In this document: positions 1 to 9,162 of the stretch, in pieces | Position numbering within the stretch: position 1 is the first letter of the stretch | How the letters are laid out: each line of letters opens with the position of its first letter | Assembly (NCBI RefSeq): GCF_019679435.2 | Contig: NZ_CP139781.1 | Coordinates: 2,728,001 to 2,792,000, forward strand | Length of the DNA stretch: 64,000 nt | Direction of reading: 5' to 3' | DNA from: Actomonas aquatica | GTDB lineage: Bacteria; Verrucomicrobiota; Verrucomicrobiia; Opitutales; Opitutaceae | The notes under the pieces: model-generated | Seen by the model: the letters and a program-made list of their open reading frames with translations, nothing else | Told to the model about the DNA's origin: nothing | Databases searched by the model: none | Position numbers and translations under genes: made by a program

Positions 1-993
1 CTGAACAACGCGATCAACACCATCGCACACAACTATGCCCGCAACGATCCCGAAGGCGCTCTCCGCTGGATCGAAACCCTGCCCCCCGGTTCCGCCCGTC
101 TTCAGGCGACGCAGAACACCATCAATCAGATCGCCCAATACGAGCCCGACCGCGCGCTCGCCCTCGTGCAGGCCATGCCCGCCGGACATGATCGCGCCAA
201 CGCCTACGGCAACCTGGCGCAAGCGCTGATGCAGTCCGACGTTCCCCGCGCCCTGGAGCTCATCGCCTCAGCCCCCGACACCAACGCCCGCCACCAAGCG
301 CTGCAACGCAGCCTCTCCGTTTGGGCGTCTTCCGACCCCGATGCCGCCACGGCCTACATCGCGCAAAACCTGTCTGCCGCCGATCAGGCGATCGTGTTGC
401 CCAGCGTAAGCCACTCGCTCATCAACCAGCACCCGCAGCAGGCCATCGCGCTCATCGATCTGTTGCCCGCCGGTGAAAGTCGCGACCGCTACCTGACCAC
501 GCTCACCAGCAACCTCGCCAGCAACGATCCGCTGGAGGCCGCCGCCCTCGTCATGGATGTCTCCGATCCCAATCAACGCGCCAGCGCCGTCGCCTCCGTC
601 GCCGGCAGCTGGGCCAGCTACGACCCGGCCGCCGCGTTAGCCTGGCTGGAGACGGTGCCGTCCGACACCGCCAAAGACTACGCCTACCTCAACACCCTGC
701 AAACCTGGGCCCGCTTCGACCCCACCAGCGCCGGGGCCTGGGTGCAGCGCCAACCCACCGGTGACGCCCGCGAACAAGGTGTGCGTGCCATGGTCGACAG
801 CCTGCAGGGCACCGACCCGCGCTCCGCTCTGCAGTGGAGCGCTCTCATGCCCGACAACAACGAACGCCGCATGGTCACGGTCAACGTCCTGCGCAACTGG
901 ATGAACCAGGACCCGACCGCCGCCCGCGCCTGGCTCGCCACCAGCGACCTGCCTCCCGAAACCAAAAGCCAATTTGGCGAACCCTCGCCTTAA
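1..993 (+). CDS. Helical-repeat protein, C-terminal part (5' end outside window)
   Basis: The reading frame is open from base 1, so the start lies upstream; 330 codons are visible. The protein is built of degenerate repeats of about 28-32 residues with the recurring pattern DP-x-A-A-x-x-W-(I/L)-x-x-x-P (for example NDPEGALRWIETLP and YDPAAALAWLETVP), which reads as paired amphipathic helices of a HEAT/TPR-like solenoid. No catalytic motif is visible. Such Ala/Trp-rich repeat proteins are common in Verrucomicrobiota and are usually annotated hypothetical; a protein-interaction or envelope scaffold role is a guess. Any signal peptide would be in the missing N-terminus. The last residues (SQFGEPSP) break the repeat pattern just before TAA. 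Confidence 0.75.
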   Translation: MNNAINTIAHNYARNDPEGALRWIETLPPGSARLQATQNTINQIAQYEPDRALALVQAMPAGHDRANAYGNLAQALMQSDVPRALELIASAPDTNARHQALQRSLSVWASSDPDAATAYIAQNLSAADQAIVLPSVSHSLINQHPQQAIALIDLLPAGESRDRYLTTLTSNLASNDPLEAAALVMDVSDPNQRASAVASVAGSWASYDPAAALAWLETVPSDTAKDYAYLNTLQTWARFDPTSAGAWVQRQPTGDAREQGVRAMVDSLQGTDPRSALQWSALMPDNNERRMVTVNVLRNWMNQDPTAARAWLATSDLPPETKSQFGEPSP

Positions 994-1025
994 GGGGTCA
1001 ATCTTATATTCTTGAATTTCTGCCC

Positions 1026-1310
1026 ATGCAAACACCCACCCTCATCGTTCGCCTCCTCGGTTTCTACCTCACCTTCATCGGCACCCAAGGCCTCATCATG
1101 CTCCATCGCATGAAGAGCATGATGGGCGGCAATCGCTTCGGCTCCGCGGAAATCCCCATGGCCAACGACATGAAGATCTGGCTCTGGCTCAGCCTGCTGC
1201 TCGGCCTGTGGCTGGTCATCCGCGCCGGTCAGGTCGCCCGCTGGCTCACCTTCGACGCCGAGCCCTCCCGCAGCTCGGGCCTGTCTTTTTCCGACCGCTT
1301 GATGAAGTAG
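1026..1310 (+). CDS. Small membrane protein (94 aa), unknown function
   Basis: An ATG at 1026 opens a 94-residue protein with two hydrophobic segments, about residues 7-27 (LIVRLLGFYLTFIGTQGLIML) and 48-65 (IWLWLSLLLGLWLVIRAG). They are separated by a Met/Gly-rich polar loop and followed by a short cytosolic-type tail. An in-frame extension upstream would run into the end of the preceding gene, so the ATG next to the AT-rich stretch at 1000-1018 is preferred. No family is recognised. It lies 33 bp after the repeat-protein gene and may be cotranscribed with it. Confidence 0.6.
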   Translation: MQTPTLIVRLLGFYLTFIGTQGLIMLHRMKSMMGGNRFGSAEIPMANDMKIWLWLSLLLGLWLVIRAGQVARWLTFDAEPSRSSGLSFSDRLMK

Positions 1311-1344
1311 TTGCACCGGACACGCCCCCGTCCGTCCTCCCTGA

Positions 1345-1797
1345 GTGCACACGGCCTCTCTTCGCACCGAACCCGCCACTCCGGCTGACTTTGCCCGGTT
1401 ACTCGCCCTGCGCTTGGATGCGATGAGGCCGAGCCTCGAGGCTTTGGGGCGCTTCAACATCGAGCGCAGCACGACTCGCTTCAAACAGTCGTTTTGTCCC
1501 GCAAACACCCGCCTCCTGTTCGAGTTGCACTTGTTGGTCGGGTTCTCGGCTCTGACGCATCACTCGGATCACCTGCACTTGAACCATCTCTACATTGCCC
1601 CCGCGGCTCAAGGTCGCGGTCTGGGAGCCTGGTTGCTTGATCGAACTTTGCGCGAGGCAGGCACCGCAATACTGCCCGTCCGGCTGATCGCCCTGCGCGC
1701 AAGTCCCGCCAATGCGTTTTACCTGCGCCACGGTTTCCGCGTCAGTCACGAGGACGAGTGGGACATCCACTACGAGCGCGGGCTGTGCTCCACCTGA
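1345..1797 (+). CDS. GNAT-family N-acetyltransferase
   Basis: This 150-residue protein has the length and core motif of a GNAT acetyltransferase: the acetyl-CoA pyrophosphate-binding motif A reads QGRGLGAWLLDRTL (about residues 90-103). It follows the beta-4 strand LHLNHLYIAP and is followed by the conserved late segment SPANAFYLRHGFRV (ANxFYxxxGF). The substrate cannot be told from sequence; the variable N-terminal half is short. The first possible start is a GTG at 1345, only 34 bp after the preceding small membrane protein. The neighbours give no functional hint. Confidence 0.8.
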   Translation: MHTASLRTEPATPADFARLLALRLDAMRPSLEALGRFNIERSTTRFKQSFCPANTRLLFELHLLVGFSALTHHSDHLHLNHLYIAPAAQGRGLGAWLLDRTLREAGTAILPVRLIALRASPANAFYLRHGFRVSHEDEWDIHYERGLCST

Positions 1798-1961
1798 GCA
1801 CTCGGCGTCAACCGCCCGACGACTCCACCCAACGACCGCGCGACAATATTTTCCGGCAGCGCGTAAGATTCTTCACGGCCAGATCAGAAACCCAACGTCA
1901 GGCAAATATCTCCCACGTCCGACCTTCTGTTTCCGACCGTCTCAACCTTCCCTCGCCTCCC

Positions 1962-2321
1962 GTGAATCCTACCACCGCCAGACTCATTTGCACCGCTCTC
2001 GCCGCAATCATCAACCTTCTGCTCATCGCCAACTGGGAGAAAGACGTCGAAATCAACGCTCGCTCCGCGATGCACAAAGCCCAAGCCGCGGATGGTTCCA
2101 TCGACTACGCCGTCCTTGACCGTGAACTGCGTCAGTCCAGCCCGTCCGCAAGCATGGCCTTGTTGCCGTTCGGTTCCATCGGAGTCGCCGGCAACGGCGG
2201 GGCGCTCCCCCACTGGGCGCGTTTCGCTCAGGCCCTTCTTTGGGCCGCCGGCGCCTGGCTGGCCTCAGGTCTGCTGTTCCGCAGTCAACCCTCCGCCCAC
2301 ACCGCGCTCTCCTCCATCTAA
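1962..2321 (+). CDS. Small membrane protein (119 aa), unknown function
   Basis: Reading from GTG at 1962 gives a 119-residue protein with a hydrophobic N-terminal segment (about residues 5-24, ARLICTALAAIINLLLIANW), a polar middle containing IDYAVLDRELRQ, and a second hydrophobic stretch near the C-terminus (about 92-107, FAQALLWAAGAWLASGLLF). The same frame is open further upstream but the upstream residues are Arg/Pro/Ser-rich and unlike a protein, so the GTG directly before the hydrophobic segment is preferred. No family is recognised. It sits 42 bp before another small membrane protein in the same direction. Confidence 0.5.
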   Translation: MNPTTARLICTALAAIINLLLIANWEKDVEINARSAMHKAQAADGSIDYAVLDRELRQSSPSASMALLPFGSIGVAGNGGALPHWARFAQALLWAAGAWLASGLLFRSQPSAHTALSSI

Positions 2322-2363
2322 GCCATTCCCCGTCCCACCAGCCCTTCAACCACCCCCTCGATC

Positions 2364-2822
2364 ATGCAAAGCCCAAGACACGACGACCACGCCGGCAACA
2401 ACCCCTACCGCCCCTACACTCAGGAAAACCAGAATTGGGAAAACCAACGCCAACAGCAGGAACGCCAGCGTCAGCGCGATCAGGACGCGCAATGGAATCG
2501 CATGATGCAGGAGCAGGCGGCCCAGCAACAGGCCCGCCAACGCGAAAGCACCCGCTCCCGCTCATCCAGCCCGTCAAAATCCAGCGCTCCGTCCTCTTCA
2601 TCATCGGGCAAAAAATCCGACTTCAGTTTCCTCGTCGCCATCATCACCGGCCTGATCGCCTTCGGCTACCTCACCAAGGAGCAGAACATGGAGGAAGGAC
2701 CAGCCGCACTGGTCGCCGTTGTCGCCGGACTGTTCCTCGGCGCCACCTGGCTCGCACTGATCAAAGTCGCCGTGGTCATCGTCATCATCGTGATCGCGAT
2801 TCACGTGATCGGTAACCAGTAA
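2364..2822 (+). CDS. Small membrane protein with Gln/Arg-rich N-terminus (152 aa)
   Basis: The 152-residue product starts with a low-complexity polar region: Gln/Arg/Asn repeats at about residues 20-60 (QENQNWENQRQQQERQRQR) and a Ser/Lys tract at 62-85. Two or three tightly spaced hydrophobic segments follow (about 88-101, 112-130 and 132-150, the last VVIVIIVIAIHVIG). The layout is a long cytosolic tail with a C-terminal membrane hairpin. No known family is recognised. It lies 104 bp before the MscS gene, and a common envelope role is possible but unsupported. Confidence 0.65.
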   Translation: MQSPRHDDHAGNNPYRPYTQENQNWENQRQQQERQRQRDQDAQWNRMMQEQAAQQQARQRESTRSRSSSPSKSSAPSSSSSGKKSDFSFLVAIITGLIAFGYLTKEQNMEEGPAALVAVVAGLFLGATWLALIKVAVVIVIIVIAIHVIGNQ

Positions 2823-2926
2823 CCCGGCCGACGCCGCCGTCGCGGCGCCCGCAGACGCGAACCAATTCGCTTCCACCTGGTCACCGCTGGATAGCGCTCC
2901 CGGCTTCCGGGCGCGCGCTTCCAGCC

Positions 2927-3967
2927 ATGGCCAGTCCCGATTCTCAACCGTCCACCGAGGCCGTCGCCGCTGCCGCGCAGGCCACCAACATCGAGCCCAT
3001 CACTCTCGATCGCACCTTCTCCATTCTGCAGGAGAAACTCGTTTCGTGGTTCGATACCGGCGTCGCCCTTCTGCCCAACTTTCTCATCGCCGCGCTCATC
3101 GTGGTGGTCACCTATGCAATCGGCTCCGTCGTCGGTCGCGTCACGAACCGCGTTTTTAACCGCGCCTTCGATTCCGGCGCCGTGGCCAGCCTCTTCGCCA
3201 CCATCTCCCGCGTGGTGGTCATTGCCCTCGGTTTCTTCGCCGCCCTTGAAATGGTGGGTCTGCAAAAAGCGGTCGTGTCCCTGCTCGCCGGCGCCGGCAT
3301 CATCGGCCTGGCCCTCGGCTTCGCCTTTCAAGACCTCGCCGAGAATCTGTTGGCAGGTCTGCTCATGGGCATCCGCAAACCCTTCAAGCCCGGCAATCTG
3401 ATCCAGTCGAATGACCAGTTCGGCTTCATTGAGAAGCTCAACCTGCGCAACACCATCATTCGCAACTTCTCCGGCCAGATCATCTACATCCCCAACAAAG
3501 AGGTCTTCAAAAACGTCCTCATCAACTACTCCAAGTCCGGCGAGCGCCGCATCGAAATCGCCGTCGGCGTCTCCTACGGCGAAGACCTCAAGAAGGTCAC
3601 CGACATTCTGCACGAGGCGATCGAAGGACTTGATTTTCGCAAAGCCGACAAGGACATCGACATCTTCGCCCTCGAGTTCGGTGACAGCTCCATCAATTTC
3701 ACCGTGCGCTACTGGATCGATTACCCCGATGGCGACACCGGCTACTTCAACGCCATCGACGCCGGCATCAAAGCCATCAAGACGGCCTTCGACGAACACG
3801 ACATCCTGATTCCGTTCCCGATCCGCACGCTCGATTTCAACGCTCGGGGCGGCGACACCCTGAGCGATCACCTCCAACCCATCGCCGCCAATCCCGAAGA
3901 AGGTGACGAAGACGAGGGCGAAACCGCAGACAGTCAACCGGAGAACGCCGCGGCGTCCTCCCGCTAG
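2927..3967 (+). CDS. Small-conductance mechanosensitive channel (MscS family)
   Basis: A 346-residue MscS-type channel that would open under membrane tension to release solutes during hypo-osmotic shock. An N-terminal amphipathic region is followed by three membrane helices at about residues 45-67, 88-107 and 112-140. The third is the pore helix, with the Gly/Ala-rich pattern LLAGAGIIGLALGFAFQDL and then ENLLAGLLMGIRKPF, characteristic of MscS. The beta domain (IRNFSGQIIYIPNKEVF) and the alpha/beta cytosolic vestibule follow. The C-terminal 30 residues are acidic (EEGDEDEGE) and add a tail beyond the usual ~286 residues of E. coli MscS. It is convergent with the GH42 gene. Confidence 0.93.
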   Translation: MASPDSQPSTEAVAAAAQATNIEPITLDRTFSILQEKLVSWFDTGVALLPNFLIAALIVVVTYAIGSVVGRVTNRVFNRAFDSGAVASLFATISRVVVIALGFFAALEMVGLQKAVVSLLAGAGIIGLALGFAFQDLAENLLAGLLMGIRKPFKPGNLIQSNDQFGFIEKLNLRNTIIRNFSGQIIYIPNKEVFKNVLINYSKSGERRIEIAVGVSYGEDLKKVTDILHEAIEGLDFRKADKDIDIFALEFGDSSINFTVRYWIDYPDGDTGYFNAIDAGIKAIKTAFDEHDILIPFPIRTLDFNARGGDTLSDHLQPIAANPEEGDEDEGETADSQPENAAASSR

Positions 3968-4035
3968 GACGCGCCCACGGCAACCAACCCGGCGCGACAT
4001 TTCCCGTCACACTCCCTGGCGTATCCATCCACCAC

Positions 4036-6030
4036 CTACGCTTCGACCACGCGCCACCCGTAGGGCTTGATCGCCAGACTTTCGCCCGTCGGCGCAGACC
4101 AGGTGCCGCCTTGGCCGTCCATGTTGATGGCGATCCAACTGCGTTGCCCGGCGTCATCGATCCGCGGCGCCACAATGGTGCCCGGCGAGACCGCTGCACG
4201 CTCCACGTCGGCGGCGGTTAACACGTGATCGATGATCGTCGCCCAAGTCGCCTCGGCCTCTGCTTCAGCGATCTCCACGCTCAACATCACGACGCGGCCC
4301 GCGCCCACGGCGCGCTCCGTCCACCACGCGAGTCCATCCACCGGACTGCCCGCGCAGACCAACCGACCGCACACGGCCGTCGCTTCATCAACGGGTCGCA
4401 GCGCGCTGCACCAGCCCACCAAGGGCACCGGCTCAGCCGCCTCGCCCACCGTCAATTCACCGCGCACGCCAGCATCGGTGATCGGATAAGAAAAAACCGC
4501 TTTCACTCCGGCCAAAGCTTCCAGCGCCGCGCCCAAACCGGCATCGATCGGCACGTTGTGTTCGGCGGTGCGCGTGCCAGTGAGCGGGCCGACCACCCAC
4601 GTCCCACCGGCCTCCACCCACGCCTGCGCTTTCGCCCAAAACGCCTCATCCACGCAGGCCATCATCGGCGTGAAGAGCACCTTCATGCCCGCCGGAATCG
4701 CCGCGCCTTCAAACACCACGTCGCGATGCGCGCCCGTGTCGCAGAGCAGACCGTGCCATTGCTTGATCGACTGCACATAGTCGACCTGATGCCGCTCCCG
4801 GTTCGCCCCAAGCGGTTCGACGTCGAGCATGACCCGACCGCGGTCGCTCCACGTCAGCCCGACCTCAGCCGGCGCCGGTCGCGTGCGCAAAATCAACGGC
4901 TCGAGTTCGCGACGCGCCGCATCCGCCCGCGCCACTTCGGCATGACCGATACTGGGCTCCCCCCAAGCGCTCAGAATCGCACTGTGCGGCATCTCGCAAC
5001 CCGCCCGCTGCTGCCGCCACAACCAATAACACACCGTCTGCGCGCCAAGCGCATACGACAGCGCGACCTCCGCCGCCAAAAAGCCCGGCGGATGCACCGT
5101 CTCGTGCGCGCCAAACCAGCCGTTGTGCGCCACGCTCGTTTCCATGAGCCAGTGCGCCCGGCCCGGGATCGCCGGACGATACATGTCGTGATCGAGCACG
5201 AGGTCGGTCCAACGATCGGAGGGCGGATAATCATCCACCGACGCAAAATCCACCCGCTCGCACATGCGTTCAAAACCCGCCGGAAACCCGAGGCCAAAGT
5301 TATGCGTGATCGGCCGGTCGGTGTGCTCACGCAACGCCGCGATCTGCGCCTCGAGGAACTGCGCGATCCGTTCCCGCGAGTAGAGGCGCCACGCCGTCTC
5401 CAACGACGCGTTGTGCAAAAACGGCGTGCGCACCGGCGCCGGCACTTGCTCAAATCGTTGATACCGTTCGCTGAACAGCGCCGTGCACCACGCGGCGTTA
5501 AGCCGCTCGATGTCGCCCTCGTAGCGTGCCTCCAACCAGCGATGCCAACCGGCGATGGCGTGCGGATTAAAATCCTCGGCCGTGTGGCAGCACAGTTCGT
5601 TGTCGACCTGAAACGCCACCAGCGACGGATGCGACCCCAGTGCCTCGCCACTCTGCCGCGCGATGCGCACACAGGCATCGAAGACATCCGGATGCGCATA
5701 GGACACATGTTGCCGCGCGCCGTGATGCATCACGCGCCCCTCGCCATCGACGAAGCAGCGCTCCGGATGGCCGTGCGTGAGCCAGATCGGGGGACACGGC
5801 GTCGGTGTGCACCACACCACATCGATCCCGGCAGCGTGCAGCCGATCCATCACGCCAAGGTAGAAATCGAAGGACACCTCGCCCTCGTTGGGCTCGAGTC
5901 GCGACCACACCGCCTCGCCCATGCGAATCATGTTCAGCCCCAGCCGCTGCATCTCGGCGATGTCGCCATCGATACAGTCCTCCGGCCAAAGATCCGGATA
6001 ATAACAAACCCCGTGGTAGAGCTTATTCAT
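4036..6030 (-). CDS. GH42 beta-galactosidase
   Basis: This 664-residue protein matches family GH42 beta-galactosidases in length and order: TIM barrel from YYPDLWPEDCIDGDI (residues 10-24), acid/base Glu145 in QVDNELCCH, nucleophile Glu297 in HWLMETSVAHNGW, then the trimerisation domain (about 400-600) and a small C-terminal beta domain. There is no signal peptide, so it should act in the cytoplasm on imported beta-galactosides. It lies 148 bp downstream of the GH112 phosphorylase on the same strand, with a large inverted repeat between them; the pair fits intracellular use of galactan-derived oligosaccharides. The product could be an arabinosidase-type GH42, since specificity cannot be read from sequence. 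Confidence 0.93.
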   Translation of the reverse strand: MNKLYHGVCYYPDLWPEDCIDGDIAEMQRLGLNMIRMGEAVWSRLEPNEGEVSFDFYLGVMDRLHAAGIDVVWCTPTPCPPIWLTHGHPERCFVDGEGRVMHHGARQHVSYAHPDVFDACVRIARQSGEALGSHPSLVAFQVDNELCCHTAEDFNPHAIAGWHRWLEARYEGDIERLNAAWCTALFSERYQRFEQVPAPVRTPFLHNASLETAWRLYSRERIAQFLEAQIAALREHTDRPITHNFGLGFPAGFERMCERVDFASVDDYPPSDRWTDLVLDHDMYRPAIPGRAHWLMETSVAHNGWFGAHETVHPPGFLAAEVALSYALGAQTVCYWLWRQQRAGCEMPHSAILSAWGEPSIGHAEVARADAARRELEPLILRTRPAPAEVGLTWSDRGRVMLDVEPLGANRERHQVDYVQSIKQWHGLLCDTGAHRDVVFEGAAIPAGMKVLFTPMMACVDEAFWAKAQAWVEAGGTWVVGPLTGTRTAEHNVPIDAGLGAALEALAGVKAVFSYPITDAGVRGELTVGEAAEPVPLVGWCSALRPVDEATAVCGRLVCAGSPVDGLAWWTERAVGAGRVVMLSVEIAEAEAEATWATIIDHVLTAADVERAAVSPGTIVAPRIDDAGQRSWIAINMDGQGGTWSAPTGESLAIKPYGWRVVEA

Positions 6031-6040
6031 AAGTCAGGTT

Positions 6041-6140
6041 TTAAACCACGGATGAACACGGATAGGCTCCACTACCGTTCCGCCTTCAGCTTCAGGGCGT
6101 AGCCGGTAGGCGAAGCTATCCGTGTCCATCCGTGGTTAAA
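6041..6140. repeat. Intergenic long inverted repeat (copy a)
   Basis: Two arms of about 24 bases, 6041-6065 and 6116-6139, are near-perfect reverse complements built on the phrase CCACGGATGAACACGGATAG. They enclose a 50-base GC-rich loop with its own short repeats. The element lies between GH112 and GH42 and could fold into a strong RNA hairpin, attenuating or processing the shared transcript. Related wording is found at 22055-22134, 37836-37895 and 46254-46372. Confidence 0.8.
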
Positions 6141-6178
6141 AAAACTCCGTGCCTCTCGGCGACCGCGGCGGCTCGCCC

Positions 6179-8392
6179 TCAGAGGTCGAGCACGGCGATG
6201 CCGTGGGCTTCGAGGTCGACGGTCACAGCCTTGCGCGCGCCGGTGGGCTTCACAGTGGTGGTCTGCGGTTCACCGTCGTTATTGATGACGATGAGCTGCT
6301 TGGCTTGAGGGAACCACGCACACTCGGTGCGCACGTTGCTGGTGTTCCAGTCGCTCCATTTCGCCTCGTAACCAGAAGTCCAATACAGCGCCCGATGCAG
6401 CAGGCGGGTGTTCTCCGGCGTGAAGCTGAAGCCCGCCGCATACATGCTGCGGCCCTTGCCGGCCGCGCGCACCGTGAGCGTGGGCTCGCTGCCGCGCGCC
6501 GCGAGCACCGCGGTGTCGCCATCGAGCACGTGCAGGCCATGCACCTGCGCGCCTTCCACCGGCACCTGCGTGCAGTCGCTGGTAATGAAGTGCTGCCCGA
6601 GGCCGTCCACCTCCCCGGCCGCTACCGGGGTGAACTTGTATTTGCCGTTGGCCAGACGATCACCGGTGTCCTGATCGACGCCCAACAGCGCCGCGAGGCG
6701 GAAGGTGCGACCGGGCTGCGCCAAGGCCGACGGTTGACCGATACCGATCAGGCCACCGCCACGCTGCACCCAGGCGGTGAGGTTGGCTTCGACCGCGGGG
6801 TCCGCCCAATGCTCGCCGCCGCTCCAGGCGGTGCCAGCCGCGCCGCAGTTGATGATGGTTTTGATGCCGCGCGGCACGCCGTTCTCGGCGATGTCGGCCA
6901 GGCTGAGAAACTCCACGTCGACCGGCAGACCCGACAACGCTTCGATCACATCGTAGAGCTCCACGCCCTTGATGAAGTGACCCGAGCAAGTCCAGGCGCG
7001 CAGGTCGCCCCACGCCGTGAGCACGCCCACTTTGAAGGGAGCGGTCCACGGTTTGCCGCCCGCGTGCAGGGCCTTCAGGCGACGAAACTCCTGCGCCACG
7101 CCGGCGATGTAATCCTGGAAATCCGGGAAGGGCTCGACCAGGGACAGGTAGCCACCGAGACCGATACGATCGATCGGCGCGCGCAAAATACCGCGGCGCG
7201 CATCAATCCAGAAGTTTTTGGCGTCGAGCGTCGGGTTGCCACCGGGCGCAAAGGTCGGTTCGCCCTTCAGACCGGTCGGGAAGAGGTAGGGATGCAGGCG
7301 CAGTTCGCGGGCGCAGTTGCCCTTGGCATGGGCGCAGAGCCGCACCTCGAAGGCGTTGAAGACGCACTTGATCAGACCATCAAAACCGAACTCCGGGAAA
7401 CGCTCGCTGCTCGGTTCCACGCCAACCCAGTGATCGTCGTAGAACACGTAGGCCTTCTTGCCCGCCGCCTGAATCTTGGCGATGCACTCGCGGCCGAAGC
7501 TGATCACGAAGTCATGGATAAAATCCATGTAGTCGCGGTAGCGCGCGGTGGGCGGATTGTGGGTCGAGTTGTAGCGCCCCCCCTGGACAAAGTCCTCCGA
7601 GGTGAGCGCGTAGCCGTAGCGTTTCTCAAACAGCTTCAGGGCCCGCGGGCTCACCGTCATGGCGTAGTCGCCCCAGTCGGTGTAGCGATCACGCAAGGTT
7701 TTATGATCGCTGCCCCAGAACCACGAGAAGTTGTAGAACATCGAGGTGAGGCGCACCACCGTCGTGGCGGCATGCTCATCGAGCCAACCATCGAGGAACC
7801 TGAGGATCACCTTCTGCACCGCTGGCTGCATCGGATCGACGGCCGCGAGGTGCTCCCGATCCCCCCAGTTGTTGGTGAGGTGATTATACATCGAGATCTC
7901 CTCCCAGATGCGGAAGGCGAGGAAGTTGACCGTGTAGGTGTGCCCGGGCACGGCCTCGGCGATCGTGACGGTGCCGCGCTTCGTATTCACCGACCAATGA
8001 CGCTTGGGCACCTCCTGCCCCGTGGTGCGATCGAAGACCTGCCACCAACGCTTCGGATTGTCGGACACGTTCAGGACAAACTGCTCGTCGTAGTAACCTT
8101 CCAGCGGCGTGATCGTGAGCGTCTTGCGCGCGGCGATCTTGGGCAGCGACATGAGGAAGTTCTGCTGCAACTGGTTCTGGTGTTCGCGCGCCCAGGGTTG
8201 CACCGAACGCACCAGACAGAGCGTCGAGTAGATCGCCTTGCCGCTGTCGAGGATCTCCGGCGAGAGCTGGGTGCCGTCGGAGTCGCGGATCGTGTCCGCG
8301 CCCCACTTTTCAGCGAGTTCGAGAGTGAGTTTTTCGTAACCGGCTTCACCGGGCAGGGTGAAGTCGCCGTAGGTTAAAGAAGACTGGGACAT
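6179..8392 (-). CDS. GH112 galactosyl-disaccharide phosphorylase (lacto-N-biose / galactosyl-rhamnose type)
   Basis: The 737-residue protein is collinear with family GH112 phosphorylases, which cleave beta-galactosyl disaccharides with phosphate to give galactose 1-phosphate. Recognisable family blocks include TLPGEAGYEKLTLELAEKWG (residue 14 on), RNSDGT-like RDSDGTQ, EMYNHLTNNWGDKEH-like SMYNHLTNNWGDREH, the YDDHWVGVEP block expected to carry the acid/base Asp, the GGYLSL block and the C-terminal INNDGEPQTTTV strand domain. Start is the ATG at 8392; upstream codons are not protein-like. No signal peptide, so cytoplasmic. GH112 members act on lacto-N-biose, galacto-N-biose or galactosyl-beta-1,4-L-rhamnose; the surrounding pectin genes favour the last. 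A doubled regulatory motif lies 90-110 bp upstream. Confidence 0.92.
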   Translation of the reverse strand: MSQSSLTYGDFTLPGEAGYEKLTLELAEKWGADTIRDSDGTQLSPEILDSGKAIYSTLCLVRSVQPWAREHQNQLQQNFLMSLPKIAARKTLTITPLEGYYDEQFVLNVSDNPKRWWQVFDRTTGQEVPKRHWSVNTKRGTVTIAEAVPGHTYTVNFLAFRIWEEISMYNHLTNNWGDREHLAAVDPMQPAVQKVILRFLDGWLDEHAATTVVRLTSMFYNFSWFWGSDHKTLRDRYTDWGDYAMTVSPRALKLFEKRYGYALTSEDFVQGGRYNSTHNPPTARYRDYMDFIHDFVISFGRECIAKIQAAGKKAYVFYDDHWVGVEPSSERFPEFGFDGLIKCVFNAFEVRLCAHAKGNCARELRLHPYLFPTGLKGEPTFAPGGNPTLDAKNFWIDARRGILRAPIDRIGLGGYLSLVEPFPDFQDYIAGVAQEFRRLKALHAGGKPWTAPFKVGVLTAWGDLRAWTCSGHFIKGVELYDVIEALSGLPVDVEFLSLADIAENGVPRGIKTIINCGAAGTAWSGGEHWADPAVEANLTAWVQRGGGLIGIGQPSALAQPGRTFRLAALLGVDQDTGDRLANGKYKFTPVAAGEVDGLGQHFITSDCTQVPVEGAQVHGLHVLDGDTAVLAARGSEPTLTVRAAGKGRSMYAAGFSFTPENTRLLHRALYWTSGYEAKWSDWNTSNVRTECAWFPQAKQLIVINNDGEPQTTTVKPTGARKAVTVDLEAHGIAVLDL

Positions 8393-8466
8393 GGCAGAAG
8401 GTTGAGAGGGACGTGGGGCGGAAAGGCACGGGGCCGGGGTTGAACGAGCATTGCGCCTGAGCCGCC

Positions 8467-8502
8467 CAACGCAGCAAAGATCGGACAATTCGGATAGTCC
8501 GA
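8467..8502 (-). promoter_or_regulatory. Doubled GACAGT-type motif upstream of GH112
   Basis: Two overlapping copies of the 11-bp motif, CGGACAATTCG (8482-8492) and CGGATAGTCCG (8491-8501), give outer arms TCGGAC and GTCCGA that pair exactly. Read toward GH112, the first copy is followed by TTG (8467-8469) after 12 bp, the spacing seen at the receptor promoters. Confidence 0.6.
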
Positions 8503-8571
8503 AGCTTGAGCCGACGCGTCCCCCTGTTTCCATGACGAATCCACCGCAACCCCGGTCCCCCAGCGTTTCCC

Positions 8572-9126
8572 ATGTCAGTCACCCCTCCCGCGATTCGTCG
8601 CCTCGGTCTCTTCCTTTGCCTGCTCACCGCGGGCCTGGCCGCCACCGCCCCCCGCGGAAACGCCACTGAGGACACCGACACCTCGCCCCCGAATTTCCAC
8701 GCCTTCCTCCGTGACGTCGCGCAACGAGCCACCGCCGTCAAAGTGCAGGTGAACCGCAACTTCCCCCGCGAGCCTACACGATTCCGCATCTTTCGCTCAG
8801 GGAAAGCGGCGGACATCCAGATGGTCGCCGACCTCCTGCTCGCCTGCGAGGAGCCCCCGCTGGCCGATCAAGACGGCGCGGCGACGGTGCTGTTGTCTCC
8901 CTTCCCCCCACCGCAGTTTCGCTACACCATCACCTTCGAATCCCCCGACGCCCCCCTGCTCGCCCTCTGGCTTATCGACCGCAGCGTCCTCCAAGGCCTG
9001 CCCGAGCCGTGGCACCATCAAGCGCGTTTCGCGGCCGACGACGGTGCCGCCTTGATGGAGTTCCTTTACCGCGAACACGCCTTCACGCCGGGGGCCCCGC
9101 GACCCGACACCAGCCCGTCGCTTTGA
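8572..9126 (+). CDS. Hypothetical secreted protein (184 aa)
   Basis: An ATG at 8572 gives a 184-residue protein with a plausible signal peptide (positively charged start, hydrophobic LGLFLCLLTAGLAATA at about residues 11-26). The remainder is a small Pro-rich globular region with strands such as FRYTITFESPDAP and ends in a Thr/Pro-rich tail. No domain is recognised. It is divergent from GH112 across 179 bp containing the doubled motif, and the S9 peptidase follows 112 bp downstream in the same direction. Confidence 0.6.
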   Translation: MSVTPPAIRRLGLFLCLLTAGLAATAPRGNATEDTDTSPPNFHAFLRDVAQRATAVKVQVNRNFPREPTRFRIFRSGKAADIQMVADLLLACEEPPLADQDGAATVLLSPFPPPQFRYTITFESPDAPLLALWLIDRSVLQGLPEPWHHQARFAADDGAALMEFLYREHAFTPGAPRPDTSPSL

Positions 9127-9162
9127 GCGTTTGACCGCCCGGCCGCCCCGACCGCCGCCTTT

